A DNA stretch of 64,000 bases from Rubrivirga sp046845755 (GTDB lineage Bacteria; Bacteroidota; Rhodothermia; Rhodothermales; Rubricoccaceae): positions 1,426,001 to 1,490,000 of the forward strand of contig NZ_CP177357.1 in NCBI RefSeq assembly GCF_046845755.1, given 5' to 3'. The notes beneath the pieces were generated by a model. The model did not search any database. It was not told the origin of the DNA and was given only the letters and a program-made list of their open reading frames with translations. The translations under genes and the position numbers were made by a program. This document shows, in pieces, positions 56,932-64,000 of the stretch (within the stretch, counting starts at the first letter, position 1; every line of letters begins with the position of its first letter).

Positions 56932-58542
56932 CTAGCGGCAGAGCGTGTCGAGGCGATCGACCACCTCGGCCCGGACCGCGGGGTCGGGGATGGTGACCTG
57001 CGGCATCCCGGTCCCCGGGATGCCGGCCTCCGTGTCCGCGAGGAAGGCGACCAGCCGGTCCCGGTCCCACACGCCGCCCGCCCGGCGGAGCGCATCGGAC
57101 GCGCCGGGCGCCTGCCCCACCGGGCGGCCCTCGACGCCGCACAGCCCGGGGGCGGCGCCGTTGGTGGACTGGCCGTGGCACGTCCGGCAGCGACCGATCT
57201 CGCCCGCCGCTTCCCGGCTCATCGCCGGGGCGCCGCCCTGCAGGCCCGCCGGCCGGCGGCGGGGCGTCAGGCGGATGACCTCCGCGTTGTCCGAATAGAG
57301 GTAGATCCGCCCCCGGTACATGAGCATGTCCCGGACGCGGTCGCCGAGCGGGATCGTCTCCATCGTCACCACCCGGGAGCCGTCGAGGCGGGCGCGGACG
57401 AGCGAGCGGGCGTTGAGGCTGCCGATCAGCAGGTCCCCGTCCCACAGCGGGTCGATGCCCTCGACCTCGTCGAGCTCGGACGGGGCGATCGAGGGGACCC
57501 ACGACCACGCCGGCTTCGCGAACCCCTCGTGCCGCCCCGTGGCGATGGCGCCCGGCCAGACGGACGAGCCGTAGTCGGTGCCGTACGTGGCCTGCGGCCA
57601 GCCGTAGTCCCGCCCCGCCTCGACGTGGTTGAGTTCGTCGCCGCCTTGAGGGCCGTGCTCGGTCGACCAGAGCGCGCCGTCGGCCGTCCGGGTGAGGCCC
57701 TGGGGGTTGCGGTGGCCCGTCGAGTGGACCGTCGAGGCACCGGTCGCGAGGTCGATCCGCCAGATCCGGCCATAGTCCGAGGCCGGGTTCTGCGACACGG
57801 GCGGGGCGTCGAGCCCGTCGTAGCCGTAGTCACCGACGGTCCAGAACAGGGCGCCGTCGCCGGACCGCTCGAGCCGCCCGCCGGCCTGGTGGCCTTTGTA
57901 GGGCTCGGGCCCCCCGCGGAACAGGAGGCAGGGCGACGTCTCGAGGACCGTCTCCCAGTCGTCCGCCCCCGCCCGCAGCTGCGCGACAGGCCCCTCGATT
58001 CGGAGACGCGCCACGACCGACGTCACGCATCGGGCGTCGGGGTAGAACTGGGAGTAGGACAGGTACAGGTAGGGGGGCTCGTACTCGAGGTCGTGGTACC
58101 GGTGCCACGCGTACCGGACGTGGGCGGGCGGGCCGTCGGGCGCAGGCAGGGCCTCCAGCGCCTCACGGCCGTTGTCGGGGAAGGCGACGGGGAGCAGGCG
58201 CCGGGCGAGCGTCTCGGGGTCGAGGACCGAAAGGGTCCCGTTGACCATCAGCAGCAGGGCCCCTGGCATCCGGGCGAAAGCGCCCGCCTGCCGGCTCGTC
58301 TGCGGGAACCCGTAGCCGACCTGGAGGAGGTCGAAGTCGAGGAGTTGGGTGGGGAGCACGCGCTCGGGGGGGCGCGTCCGCCGGGTGGCCGCGTCGACGC
58401 CCTGCTGGAGGGCGGGGTACGGCCACACGCCGAACTCCGAGAGGACTACGCTCGCCCCGGCCCCGGCGCTCGCAAGCAGCACCGCGGCGACGGCGAGGCC
58501 GAGCGGACGGGGGAACAGGCGGGCCGGCTTCCAGAAGGGCAT
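56932..58542 (-). CDS. PQQ-type sugar dehydrogenase fused to cytochrome c
   Basis: A 536-residue exported protein with an N-terminal signal/anchor (about 10-33). The six-bladed GSDH/sorbosone-dehydrogenase domain shows YEPPYLYLSYSQFY, GHQAGGRLERSGDGALFWTVGDYG, TGHRNPQGLTRTADGALWSTEHGPQGGDELN and YGWPQATYG, which are PQQ- and Ca-binding regions. The C-terminal 95 residues are a cytochrome c: CRTCHG heme site (Cys452, Cys455, His456) and a likely Met ligand in GTGMPQVTIP. It should oxidise sugar in the periplasm and pass electrons to its own heme. PQQ synthesis genes are not in the window. Confidence 0.88.
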   Translation of the reverse strand: MPFWKPARLFPRPLGLAVAAVLLASAGAGASVVLSEFGVWPYPALQQGVDAATRRTRPPERVLPTQLLDFDLLQVGYGFPQTSRQAGAFARMPGALLLMVNGTLSVLDPETLARRLLPVAFPDNGREALEALPAPDGPPAHVRYAWHRYHDLEYEPPYLYLSYSQFYPDARCVTSVVARLRIEGPVAQLRAGADDWETVLETSPCLLFRGGPEPYKGHQAGGRLERSGDGALFWTVGDYGYDGLDAPPVSQNPASDYGRIWRIDLATGASTVHSTGHRNPQGLTRTADGALWSTEHGPQGGDELNHVEAGRDYGWPQATYGTDYGSSVWPGAIATGRHEGFAKPAWSWVPSIAPSELDEVEGIDPLWDGDLLIGSLNARSLVRARLDGSRVVTMETIPLGDRVRDMLMYRGRIYLYSDNAEVIRLTPRRRPAGLQGGAPAMSREAAGEIGRCRTCHGQSTNGAAPGLCGVEGRPVGQAPGASDALRRAGGVWDRDRLVAFLADTEAGIPGTGMPQVTIPDPAVRAEVVDRLDTLCR

Positions 58543-58601
58543 GAAGCCCGGGCAGCGAGGGAGGGAGGCGCTCGCCCGGGGTGCCCGCCCAGCGGCACAG
58601 A

Positions 58602-59855
58602 CTATGCCAACGGTCCGACATCGGGATCTGCTGACGGGCTCGGGACCGTTACGACGTCGACTTCGCCCTCCAGGGTACGGTGGACCGGGCAGCGGTCGGC
58701 AATCTCCAGCAGGCGGGCTCGCTCGTCGTCGGTGAGGTCGCCGTCGAGGCGGATGGTGCGCGTCAGGCGGTCGAGGTGGCCCTCGACCGTGGCGCAGTGG
58801 GCGCAGTCGTCGGCGTGGATCTTGGCGTGCGAGACCTCGGTGACCACGCCGTCGAGCGCGAGCCCCTTGCGGTCGGCGTACATCCGGAGCGTCATCGAGG
58901 TGCAGGCGCCGAGCGCCATCCCGAGAAGGTCGTAGGGGGTCGGGCCCGTTTCCGTGCCGCCGACGCGGGCGGGCTCGTCGGCGACGACCGTGAAGCCCCG
59001 GGCCGCAAGCACGGTCCGAAAGCCGCTCGCGCCGATCGTGGCCGTAACGGTCGCGTCGTCGTAGTCCCGGACGGGTTCGGGCTCGGACGGGCAGAGGTAG
59101 CGCTCTGCCCACGCCGCGAGCACGTCGGCGACGTAGCGGGCGTCGGCGGGGTCGCTCAGCAGGTGGTCGGCGCCGTCGAGCGAGACGAAGCTCTTGGGGT
59201 GCCGGGCGGCGTCGTAGATGTGCCGGGCCTGGTCGATCCCGACGGTCTGGTCCTGGGGCGAGTGGAACACCAGGAGCGCGCGGTCGAGCGCGGCGATCCG
59301 CGCGCGCATGGCGGCGTGCGAGTCGAGGTCGTCGAGGAACTGCTTGCGGATGGTGAACGGCCGCCCGCCGATGTCGACGCGCGCCGAGCCCTCGGCCTCG
59401 ATGTCGGCTTCGGCGTCCGCCAGCAGGTGCCGGACGTGGCCGGGGTCGCACGGCGCGCCGACCGTCGCGATCGCGCGGACCGACGGGAGGTGCGCGGCCG
59501 CCGCGAGCACGGCCGCCCCGCCGAGCGAGTGGCCGACCAGCAGCTGGGGCGCGGCGTGGGTGTCGGTCAGATGCGCCGCCGCCGCCAGCAGGTCGCCGAC
59601 GGTCGACGAGAACGAGGTGTGCTGAAAGTCGCCCTCGGACTGCCCGAGCCCGGTAAAGTCGACCGACAGCACGCCCATGCCCTGAGCCGCGAGCGCGGCC
59701 GAGATCTGGCGCACGGCGCGCAGGTCCTTGGAGCAGGTAAAGCAGTGCGCGACGAGCGCGTACGCGATCGGGGCCCCGGCGTCGGGCGTCTCGAGGCGCG
59801 CCGCCAGCCGGTGGCCGTCGGCGTTGGGGATCGTCAGTCGGGTGGAGACGGGCAT
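58602..59855 (-). CDS. bifunctional alpha/beta hydrolase - OsmC family protein
   Basis: A 417-residue fusion. Residues 1-250 are an alpha/beta hydrolase with VAHCFTCSKDLRAVRQISAAL, GLGQSEGDF, the nucleophile elbow GHSLGGAAV, Asp in SPQDQTVGI and His in DGADHLL. Residues 275-410 are OsmC-like with two redox Cys in GACTSMTLRMYADRK and RCPVHRTLEGEV, the peroxide-reducing pair. This fusion is a known arrangement in many bacteria, with likely roles in peroxide or lipid/ester detoxification; the substrate is unknown. A 48-residue acidic protein is encoded 30 bases upstream on the same strand. Confidence 0.9.
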   Translation of the reverse strand: MPVSTRLTIPNADGHRLAARLETPDAGAPIAYALVAHCFTCSKDLRAVRQISAALAAQGMGVLSVDFTGLGQSEGDFQHTSFSSTVGDLLAAAAHLTDTHAAPQLLVGHSLGGAAVLAAAAHLPSVRAIATVGAPCDPGHVRHLLADAEADIEAEGSARVDIGGRPFTIRKQFLDDLDSHAAMRARIAALDRALLVFHSPQDQTVGIDQARHIYDAARHPKSFVSLDGADHLLSDPADARYVADVLAAWAERYLCPSEPEPVRDYDDATVTATIGASGFRTVLAARGFTVVADEPARVGGTETGPTPYDLLGMALGACTSMTLRMYADRKGLALDGVVTEVSHAKIHADDCAHCATVEGHLDRLTRTIRLDGDLTDDERARLLEIADRCPVHRTLEGEVDVVTVPSPSADPDVGPLA

Positions 59856-59885
59856 GGCGCGTCGGCGCGGCGGGGGCGCGGGGCC

Positions 59886-60032
59886 TTACGCCGGGAGGTC
59901 GGTGTCGCCGTCGTCGTCGCGCACGTCGGAGTCGTCGTCGGCGCGGCCGTGCGTGGTGGGCTCGTTCTCCTCGTCGACCTCGGTCGTGGGCTTGTCGGCG
60001 GAGACATCTTGGGGGCGGGTCTGGTCGGGCAT
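59886..60032 (-). CDS. small acidic protein, 48 residues
   Basis: From an ATG at 60032 the minus strand reads a 48-codon frame beginning MPDQTRPQDVSADK and ending DGDTDLPA, with 13 Asp and 4 Glu. Third codon positions are almost all G or C, as in neighbouring genes, which supports coding. It lies 30 bases upstream of the hydrolase-OsmC gene and may be in its operon. No fold or family is recognised; it is probably disordered. It could instead be a GC-biased accidental frame. Confidence 0.5.
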   Translation of the reverse strand: MPDQTRPQDVSADKPTTEVDEENEPTTHGRADDDSDVRDDDGDTDLPA

Positions 60033-60087
60033 GGGACTCGGGAGAGGTGTCCGGCGTTGACCCGGGAGCCCGCCCCCCCGTTCCGCC

Positions 60088-60588
60088 GTGCCTGGCCGCG
60101 TCGTCCAGATCTTCCTCGCCCCCGCCGCCGGCGCGCCCGCCGTGGCCGTGCCGTCGGCGCGCGCCGTCGCGGGGCAGGGCCTGGAGGGCGACCGCTACGC
60201 CGCCGGCGAGGGCTCGTTCAGCCGGTGGCCCGGCCCCGCGCGCGACCTCACGCTGATCGCCGCCGAGGCGCTGGCGGACGCCGCCGACGAGTTCGGGGTC
60301 GAGATGGCGGACGGCGAGCACCGCCGCAACGTCGTGGTCGAGGGCCTCGACCTCCGTGCGGTGACCGGCGGCGAGATCACGATCGGCGACGTGCGGCTGG
60401 CGGTCGTGCGCGCGTGCGCGCCGTGCAAGTACCTCGTCCGGGTGACCGGCCAGGACCGCGCGTTCGACGCGCTCGTCGGGCGGGGCGGCGTCCGGTGCGC
60501 CATTCTTACCGACGGCGTCTTCTCCGTCGGCGACGCGATCGCGATTGACGCCGCGAGCCTGACGCGACGCCGTCACCTCCCGGGGTAA
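60088..60588 (+). CDS. MOSC domain-containing protein
   Basis: A 166-residue protein starting at a GTG. The MOSC core is RVVQIFLAPAAGAP, then AVAGQGLEGDRYAAGEGSF (the G-x-G-D-R-Y element) and ADGEHRRNVVVEGLDLRAVTGGEITIGDVRLAV. The conserved Cys is in CAPCKYLVRVTG, followed by GGVRCAILTDGVFSVGDAI. MOSC proteins bind molybdenum cofactor or carry sulfur for metal-sulfur assembly. It is divergent from the small acidic gene and ends 23 bases before dnaG. Confidence 0.9.
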   Translation: MPGRVVQIFLAPAAGAPAVAVPSARAVAGQGLEGDRYAAGEGSFSRWPGPARDLTLIAAEALADAADEFGVEMADGEHRRNVVVEGLDLRAVTGGEITIGDVRLAVVRACAPCKYLVRVTGQDRAFDALVGRGGVRCAILTDGVFSVGDAIAIDAASLTRRRHLPG

Positions 60589-60611
60589 ACTCTCCCGTCC
60601 CCACCACGCCC

Positions 60612-62507
60612 ATGGCCAGCATCCCCGACTCCACGATCGAAGAGGTCCGCGCTGCGTCGGACCTGGTCGACGTGATCAGTGACCGCGTGCGGCTCAAAAA
60701 GCAGGGGAGCAGCTACATCGGGTTGTGCCCGTTCCACAACGAGAAGACGCCGTCGTTCAACGTGGTGCCCGACAAGGGCTTTTTCCACTGTTTCGGGTGT
60801 CGCGAGTCCGGGGACGTGTTCTCGTTCGTCCAAAAAATTGAGGGCGCAGGATTCCTCGACGCCGTGCGCCTGCTGGCGGACCGGGCGGGCATCGAGCTGA
60901 CCGAGGAGGGCGCGAATCCCGAGGGCGACCGCAAGGCGTCGCTGCACGCGGCGCTGCGGTTCGCGGCGGGTTACTACTACAAGACGCTGGGGACGCCCGA
61001 GGGCGAGCGGGCCGTCGAGTACCTCCGGGGGCGCGGGTTCTCGAAAGAGGCCGTCCGCGAGTTCGGCATCGGCGTGTCGACGCCGGCCTGGGACGGGCTG
61101 GTGACGGCTGCGACCGAGGCGGGCTACAAGCCGGACGTGCTGGAGGCGGTCGGGCTGGCGAAGGAGCGCTCGGGTGGCGGCCACTACGACGTGTTTCGGG
61201 ACCGGCTGATGTTTCCCATCCTCTCGCCGATCGGCAAGGTGCTGGGCTTCGGCGGCCGGATCCTGCCCGACACGCAGACCGGGAGCGACGACTACACGCC
61301 CGCCAAGTACGTCAACTCGCCCGAGACGGAGGTGTACCGCAAGAGCACTGTGCTCTACGGGATGAAGCAGGCCAAGCGTGCGATCCGGACTGAGCGCGAG
61401 GCGATCGTGGTCGAGGGGTACGCGGACGTGGTGTCGCTGTGGGACGCCGGTGTTCGGAACGTGGTCGCCGCGAGCGGGACGGCGCTGACGCCGCAGCAGC
61501 TCGACGCCCTTAAGCGGCTCGACGTGCAGCGGCTCGTCTTGCTGTTCGACGCAGACGAGGCCGGGCAGAGCGCGGCCCAGAAGGGGATCGACCGCGCGCT
61601 CGACGCCGAGCTGGCGCCGTACGCCGTGGCCCTGCCCGACGGCGCCGATCCCGATTCGTTCGTGCGCCAGTTCGGGACCGAGGCGTTCCGCACCGTCTTG
61701 CGCGAGGAGCGGCAGGACTTCGTGTCGTTCCTCGCCCAGCGCGCGCGCACGGCCGGCCGGCTGGCGACGCCCGAGGGCAAGGCCGAGGTCGTCCGCGACG
61801 TGCTCGCGACGATCCGCCGGATGAAGGATCCGATCCTGGTCGAGGGCTACCTCCGCCGCGCCTCGGCCGAGCTCGACGTGGCCGACACCGACCTGCGCCG
61901 CTTGTTCGGCGGCCAGAAGCCGAAGCCGCCGCCGCGCCGGTTCGAGGCCGAGCCCGAGGCGCCCGCGCCGATGGAGGTGCCCGAGGTCCGGCCCGAGGAG
62001 GCCATGCTGATCCGGCTCATGGTGGAGCACGGGAGCGCGATGGTGGAGCACGTGCTGACCCGGATGGGCGTCGACGAGTTTTCGCCCGGCGCGTCGCGCG
62101 AGGTCGTCGAGGCGTTGATCGCGCAGTTCCAGGCCGGCGCCGTCGACGCGGCCCCATTCGTCCGGGGCGACCACGGCGAGGCCGCGCGGATCCTGGTGAC
62201 CGACTCGATGGCCGAGCGCCACGGGGGGCTGTCGGAAAACTGGACCACGAAGGTGGGCATCACGAACCTCGACCGCGACCGCGAGCCGTTCTCGGCCGCC
62301 GCCAGCGCCATGCGGCTGCTCAAGCTCGACCGCGTCGACGAGGCGATTGACGCGCTCAAGCACGACGTGCGGTCGGCCGAGCGCGCGGGTGAGGATCTCG
62401 CCGACCTGCAAGCCCAGGTGGGCAAGCTGCTCGACTTGCGCCGCCAGATCGAGAGCGGGGCGTTTATGGAGTGGGGCGGCGCCGCGCCCGACCCCTCGGC
62501 GGCGTAG
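60612..62507 (+). CDS. dnaG: DNA primase
   Basis: A 631-residue primase that makes RNA primers at the replication fork. The N-terminal CHC2 zinc ribbon has Cys39, His42, Cys60 and Cys63. The RNA polymerase/TOPRIM core shows RIGFGVSTP-like EFGIGVSTPAWDGL, SPIGKVLGFGGRIL, AKYVNSPETEVYRKSTVLYGM, VEGYADVVSLWDAG and LLFDADEAGQSAA with the acidic metal residues. The C-terminal part (about 450-610) is a helicase-binding-like domain. It follows the MOSC gene by 23 bases. sigma-70 and rpsU, its partners in some bacteria, are not here. Confidence 0.96.
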   Translation: MASIPDSTIEEVRAASDLVDVISDRVRLKKQGSSYIGLCPFHNEKTPSFNVVPDKGFFHCFGCRESGDVFSFVQKIEGAGFLDAVRLLADRAGIELTEEGANPEGDRKASLHAALRFAAGYYYKTLGTPEGERAVEYLRGRGFSKEAVREFGIGVSTPAWDGLVTAATEAGYKPDVLEAVGLAKERSGGGHYDVFRDRLMFPILSPIGKVLGFGGRILPDTQTGSDDYTPAKYVNSPETEVYRKSTVLYGMKQAKRAIRTEREAIVVEGYADVVSLWDAGVRNVVAASGTALTPQQLDALKRLDVQRLVLLFDADEAGQSAAQKGIDRALDAELAPYAVALPDGADPDSFVRQFGTEAFRTVLREERQDFVSFLAQRARTAGRLATPEGKAEVVRDVLATIRRMKDPILVEGYLRRASAELDVADTDLRRLFGGQKPKPPPRRFEAEPEAPAPMEVPEVRPEEAMLIRLMVEHGSAMVEHVLTRMGVDEFSPGASREVVEALIAQFQAGAVDAAPFVRGDHGEAARILVTDSMAERHGGLSENWTTKVGITNLDRDREPFSAAASAMRLLKLDRVDEAIDALKHDVRSAERAGEDLADLQAQVGKLLDLRRQIESGAFMEWGGAAPDPSAA

Positions 62508-62600
62508 GGACGCGCCGGTCTTCTTTCAGCTTCGGCACGGCGCGGGGAGCGCCACGCGCGTTGGGACGTAGCATGGGCCCGATCCCCCCCGAGCGCCCAC

Positions 62601-64000
62601 ATGGCTGACACGACCGACCCCGCCCACATCGACGCCCAGGGCGACGGGCAGCCCGACGTGCCGCACCACGACGTCGGCCCCGCGCCGGCCCCGGCGATGA
62701 TGGACCAGGACCTGGCCGTCGCCGTCGTGCCGACGGAGGTGCCCAAGGGCGCGCCGCTCGACCACGCCTCGCTGTACTTCAACCGCGAGCTGAGCTGGAT
62801 CGACTTCAACTGGCGCGTCTTTTTCCAGGCGCTCGACGAGCGGCACCCGCTGATCGAGCGGGTCCGGTTCGTGGCCATCACGGCCAACAACCTCGACGAG
62901 TTCTACCGCAAGCGGATCGGCGGGCTCAAGCGCCAGCTCGGCGCGGGCGTCCGCGCGCTCTCGCCCGACGGCCGGACGCCGCGCGAGCAGCTCGACCTCT
63001 CGACCGGCGCGGCCATCGACATGCAGCGCGAGCTCTCGCGCGTCTGGGAGGACGAGCTCCGCCCCGAGCTCGCCGAGGCCGGCGTCGTCGTCCGCGAGTA
63101 CGACAGCCTGGAGGACGACGAGCAGGCGGCGCTTGACGCCGTCTTCCGCGACACCATCTTCCCGATCCTGACGCCGCTGGCGGTCGACTCCGGTCACCCG
63201 TTCCCGTTCATCTCGAACTTGTCGCTGTCGCTGGCGATCACGCTGCGGCACCCGTCGCGGGGGACCGAGCACTTTGCGCGCCTCAAGGTGCCCGCCGGCC
63301 GGGCCCGGTTCCTGCCCGTCGCCGGGACGCCCAACCACGTCGTCGCCGTCGAGGACGTGATCGCCAACAACGCCGAGGACCTGTTCCGGGGCATGGACGT
63401 GCTCGGCGTCTACGCCTTCCGCGTGACGCGCAACGCCAGCCTGGACCGCAGCGAGGAGGAGGCCGACGACCTGCTCTCGATGATCTCCGAGGAGCTCCGC
63501 GAGCGGAAGTTCTCCGAGGTCGTCCGGCTCGAGGTCGAGGCCGACATGCCGGAGCGCGTGCGCGAGCTGCTGGCCCGCGAGCTCGACCTCGACGGGCCCG
63601 AGGACATCGTCCCCGTCGACGGCCTGCTCGACCTGCAGGGCCTGTTCAGCCTGGCCGAGGCGGACCGCCCGGACCTCAAGGACTTGCCGTGGGAGCCGGT
63701 CGTGCCGATCCGGCTGCGGCACCTCGCGATGGACGACGACGAGGACATCTTCTCCGTCATCCGCAAGGGCGACCTGCTCGTCCACCACCCCTACGAGAGC
63801 TTCGCGGCGTCGACCCAGCGGTTTATCGAGGTGGCGTCGGAGGACCCGAAGGTGCTCGCGATCAAGCTGACGCTGTACCGGACGAGCCAGGACAGCCCGA
63901 TTGTCCGCGCGCTCATCAAGGCGGCCGAGGCCGGCAAGCAGGTCGCGGCGCTCGTCGAGCTCAAGGCGCGGTTCGACGAGGAGAACAACATCGAGTGGGC
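62601..64000 (+). CDS. ppk1: polyphosphate kinase 1 (3' end outside window)
   Basis: About 466 residues are visible. A 50-residue low-complexity lead (ADTTDPAHIDAQGDGQPDV) precedes the PPK N-terminal domain, YFNRELSWIDFNWRVFFQAL. The following blocks VRFVAITANNLDEFYRKRIGGLK, ILTPLAVDSGHPFPFISNLSLSLAI and LRHLAMDDDEDIFSVIRKGDLLVHHPYESF are diagnostic. The window ends in ALVELKARFDEENNIEW, shortly before the region carrying the autophosphorylated His. PPK1 makes polyphosphate from ATP at the membrane. A fuller link to ppgK in this window is inference. ATG at 62601 is used; no Shine-Dalgarno is present. Confidence 0.95.
   Translation, partial: MADTTDPAHIDAQGDGQPDVPHHDVGPAPAPAMMDQDLAVAVVPTEVPKGAPLDHASLYFNRELSWIDFNWRVFFQALDERHPLIERVRFVAITANNLDEFYRKRIGGLKRQLGAGVRALSPDGRTPREQLDLSTGAAIDMQRELSRVWEDELRPELAEAGVVVREYDSLEDDEQAALDAVFRDTIFPILTPLAVDSGHPFPFISNLSLSLAITLRHPSRGTEHFARLKVPAGRARFLPVAGTPNHVVAVEDVIANNAEDLFRGMDVLGVYAFRVTRNASLDRSEEEADDLLSMISEELRERKFSEVVRLEVEADMPERVRELLARELDLDGPEDIVPVDGLLDLQGLFSLAEADRPDLKDLPWEPVVPIRLRHLAMDDDEDIFSVIRKGDLLVHHPYESFAASTQRFIEVASEDPKVLAIKLTLYRTSQDSPIVRALIKAAEAGKQVAALVELKARFDEENNIEW

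Noticed and set aside
1..64000. CRISPR arrays, insertion sequences, prophage or integrases
   Set aside because: I found no regularly spaced repeats, transposase motifs or phage structural genes.

Overview
The window is about 70% G+C and packed with genes, many overlapping by 4 to 17 bases. Gene content and signals suggest a marine member of the Rhodothermota (Rubrivirga/Rubricoccus/Salinibacter type). The reasons are a Bacteroidota-style capsule-assembly Wzi protein, near absence of Shine-Dalgarno sequences, a Bacteroidota-like TAnCTT promoter element, a Bacteroidota-like MutL C-terminus, and a second-type EF-G. The taxonomic call is inference; no rRNA lies in the window. I saw no CRISPR array, insertion sequence or prophage.

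Region 1 (about 0.7-20.6 kb) is a 17-gene, one-strand exopolysaccharide/capsule operon of the Wzx/Wzy type. It holds a Wzc-like tyrosine autokinase, an SLBB export protein, RmlB, RmlA, a flippase, a polymerase, two GT4 glycosyltransferases, a hexapeptide acyltransferase, a methyltransferase, a GDP-mannose 3,5-epimerase and six different sulfotransferases. A Wzi-like outer-membrane barrel faces it across a strong hairpin terminator. Together they predict a sulfated surface polysaccharide, possibly containing L-galactose or L-gulose. No initiating sugar-phosphate transferase, rmlC/rmlD or PAPS-synthesis gene is present.

Region 2 (20.7-22.3 kb, minus strand) holds housekeeping genes accD and tsaB.

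Region 3 (22.4-33.5 kb) is a second exopolysaccharide locus that reads as a rearranged Pel-like system: a PelG-like transporter with an extra N-terminal domain, an unknown 14-span membrane protein, a separate polysaccharide deacetylase (PelA-DA like), a TPR plus beta-barrel exporter (PelB like), a separate lipoprotein glycoside hydrolase (GH114/PelA-hydrolase like) and two PelF-type glycosyltransferases. PelC and PelD are not recognisable. This is the best candidate for an undescribed system.

Region 4 (33.6-52.7 kb) is mainly information processing and envelope genes: EF-G paralog, a small membrane protein, mutL-tilS-hpt-sbcC, an EamA transporter, a MerR regulator, tRNA-Pro(GGG) with a strong terminator, a RodZ-like protein, ligA, an unknown protein, a sodium/solute symporter and a 7TM-HD c-di-AMP phosphodiesterase.

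Region 5 (52.7-64 kb) is mainly metabolic: a GntR regulator, polyphosphate glucokinase, the ergothioneine pair egtB-egtD, a PQQ sugar dehydrogenase fused to cytochrome c, a hydrolase-OsmC fusion, a 48-residue acidic protein, a MOSC protein, dnaG and the first two thirds of ppk1. No gap between genes exceeds 300 bases.
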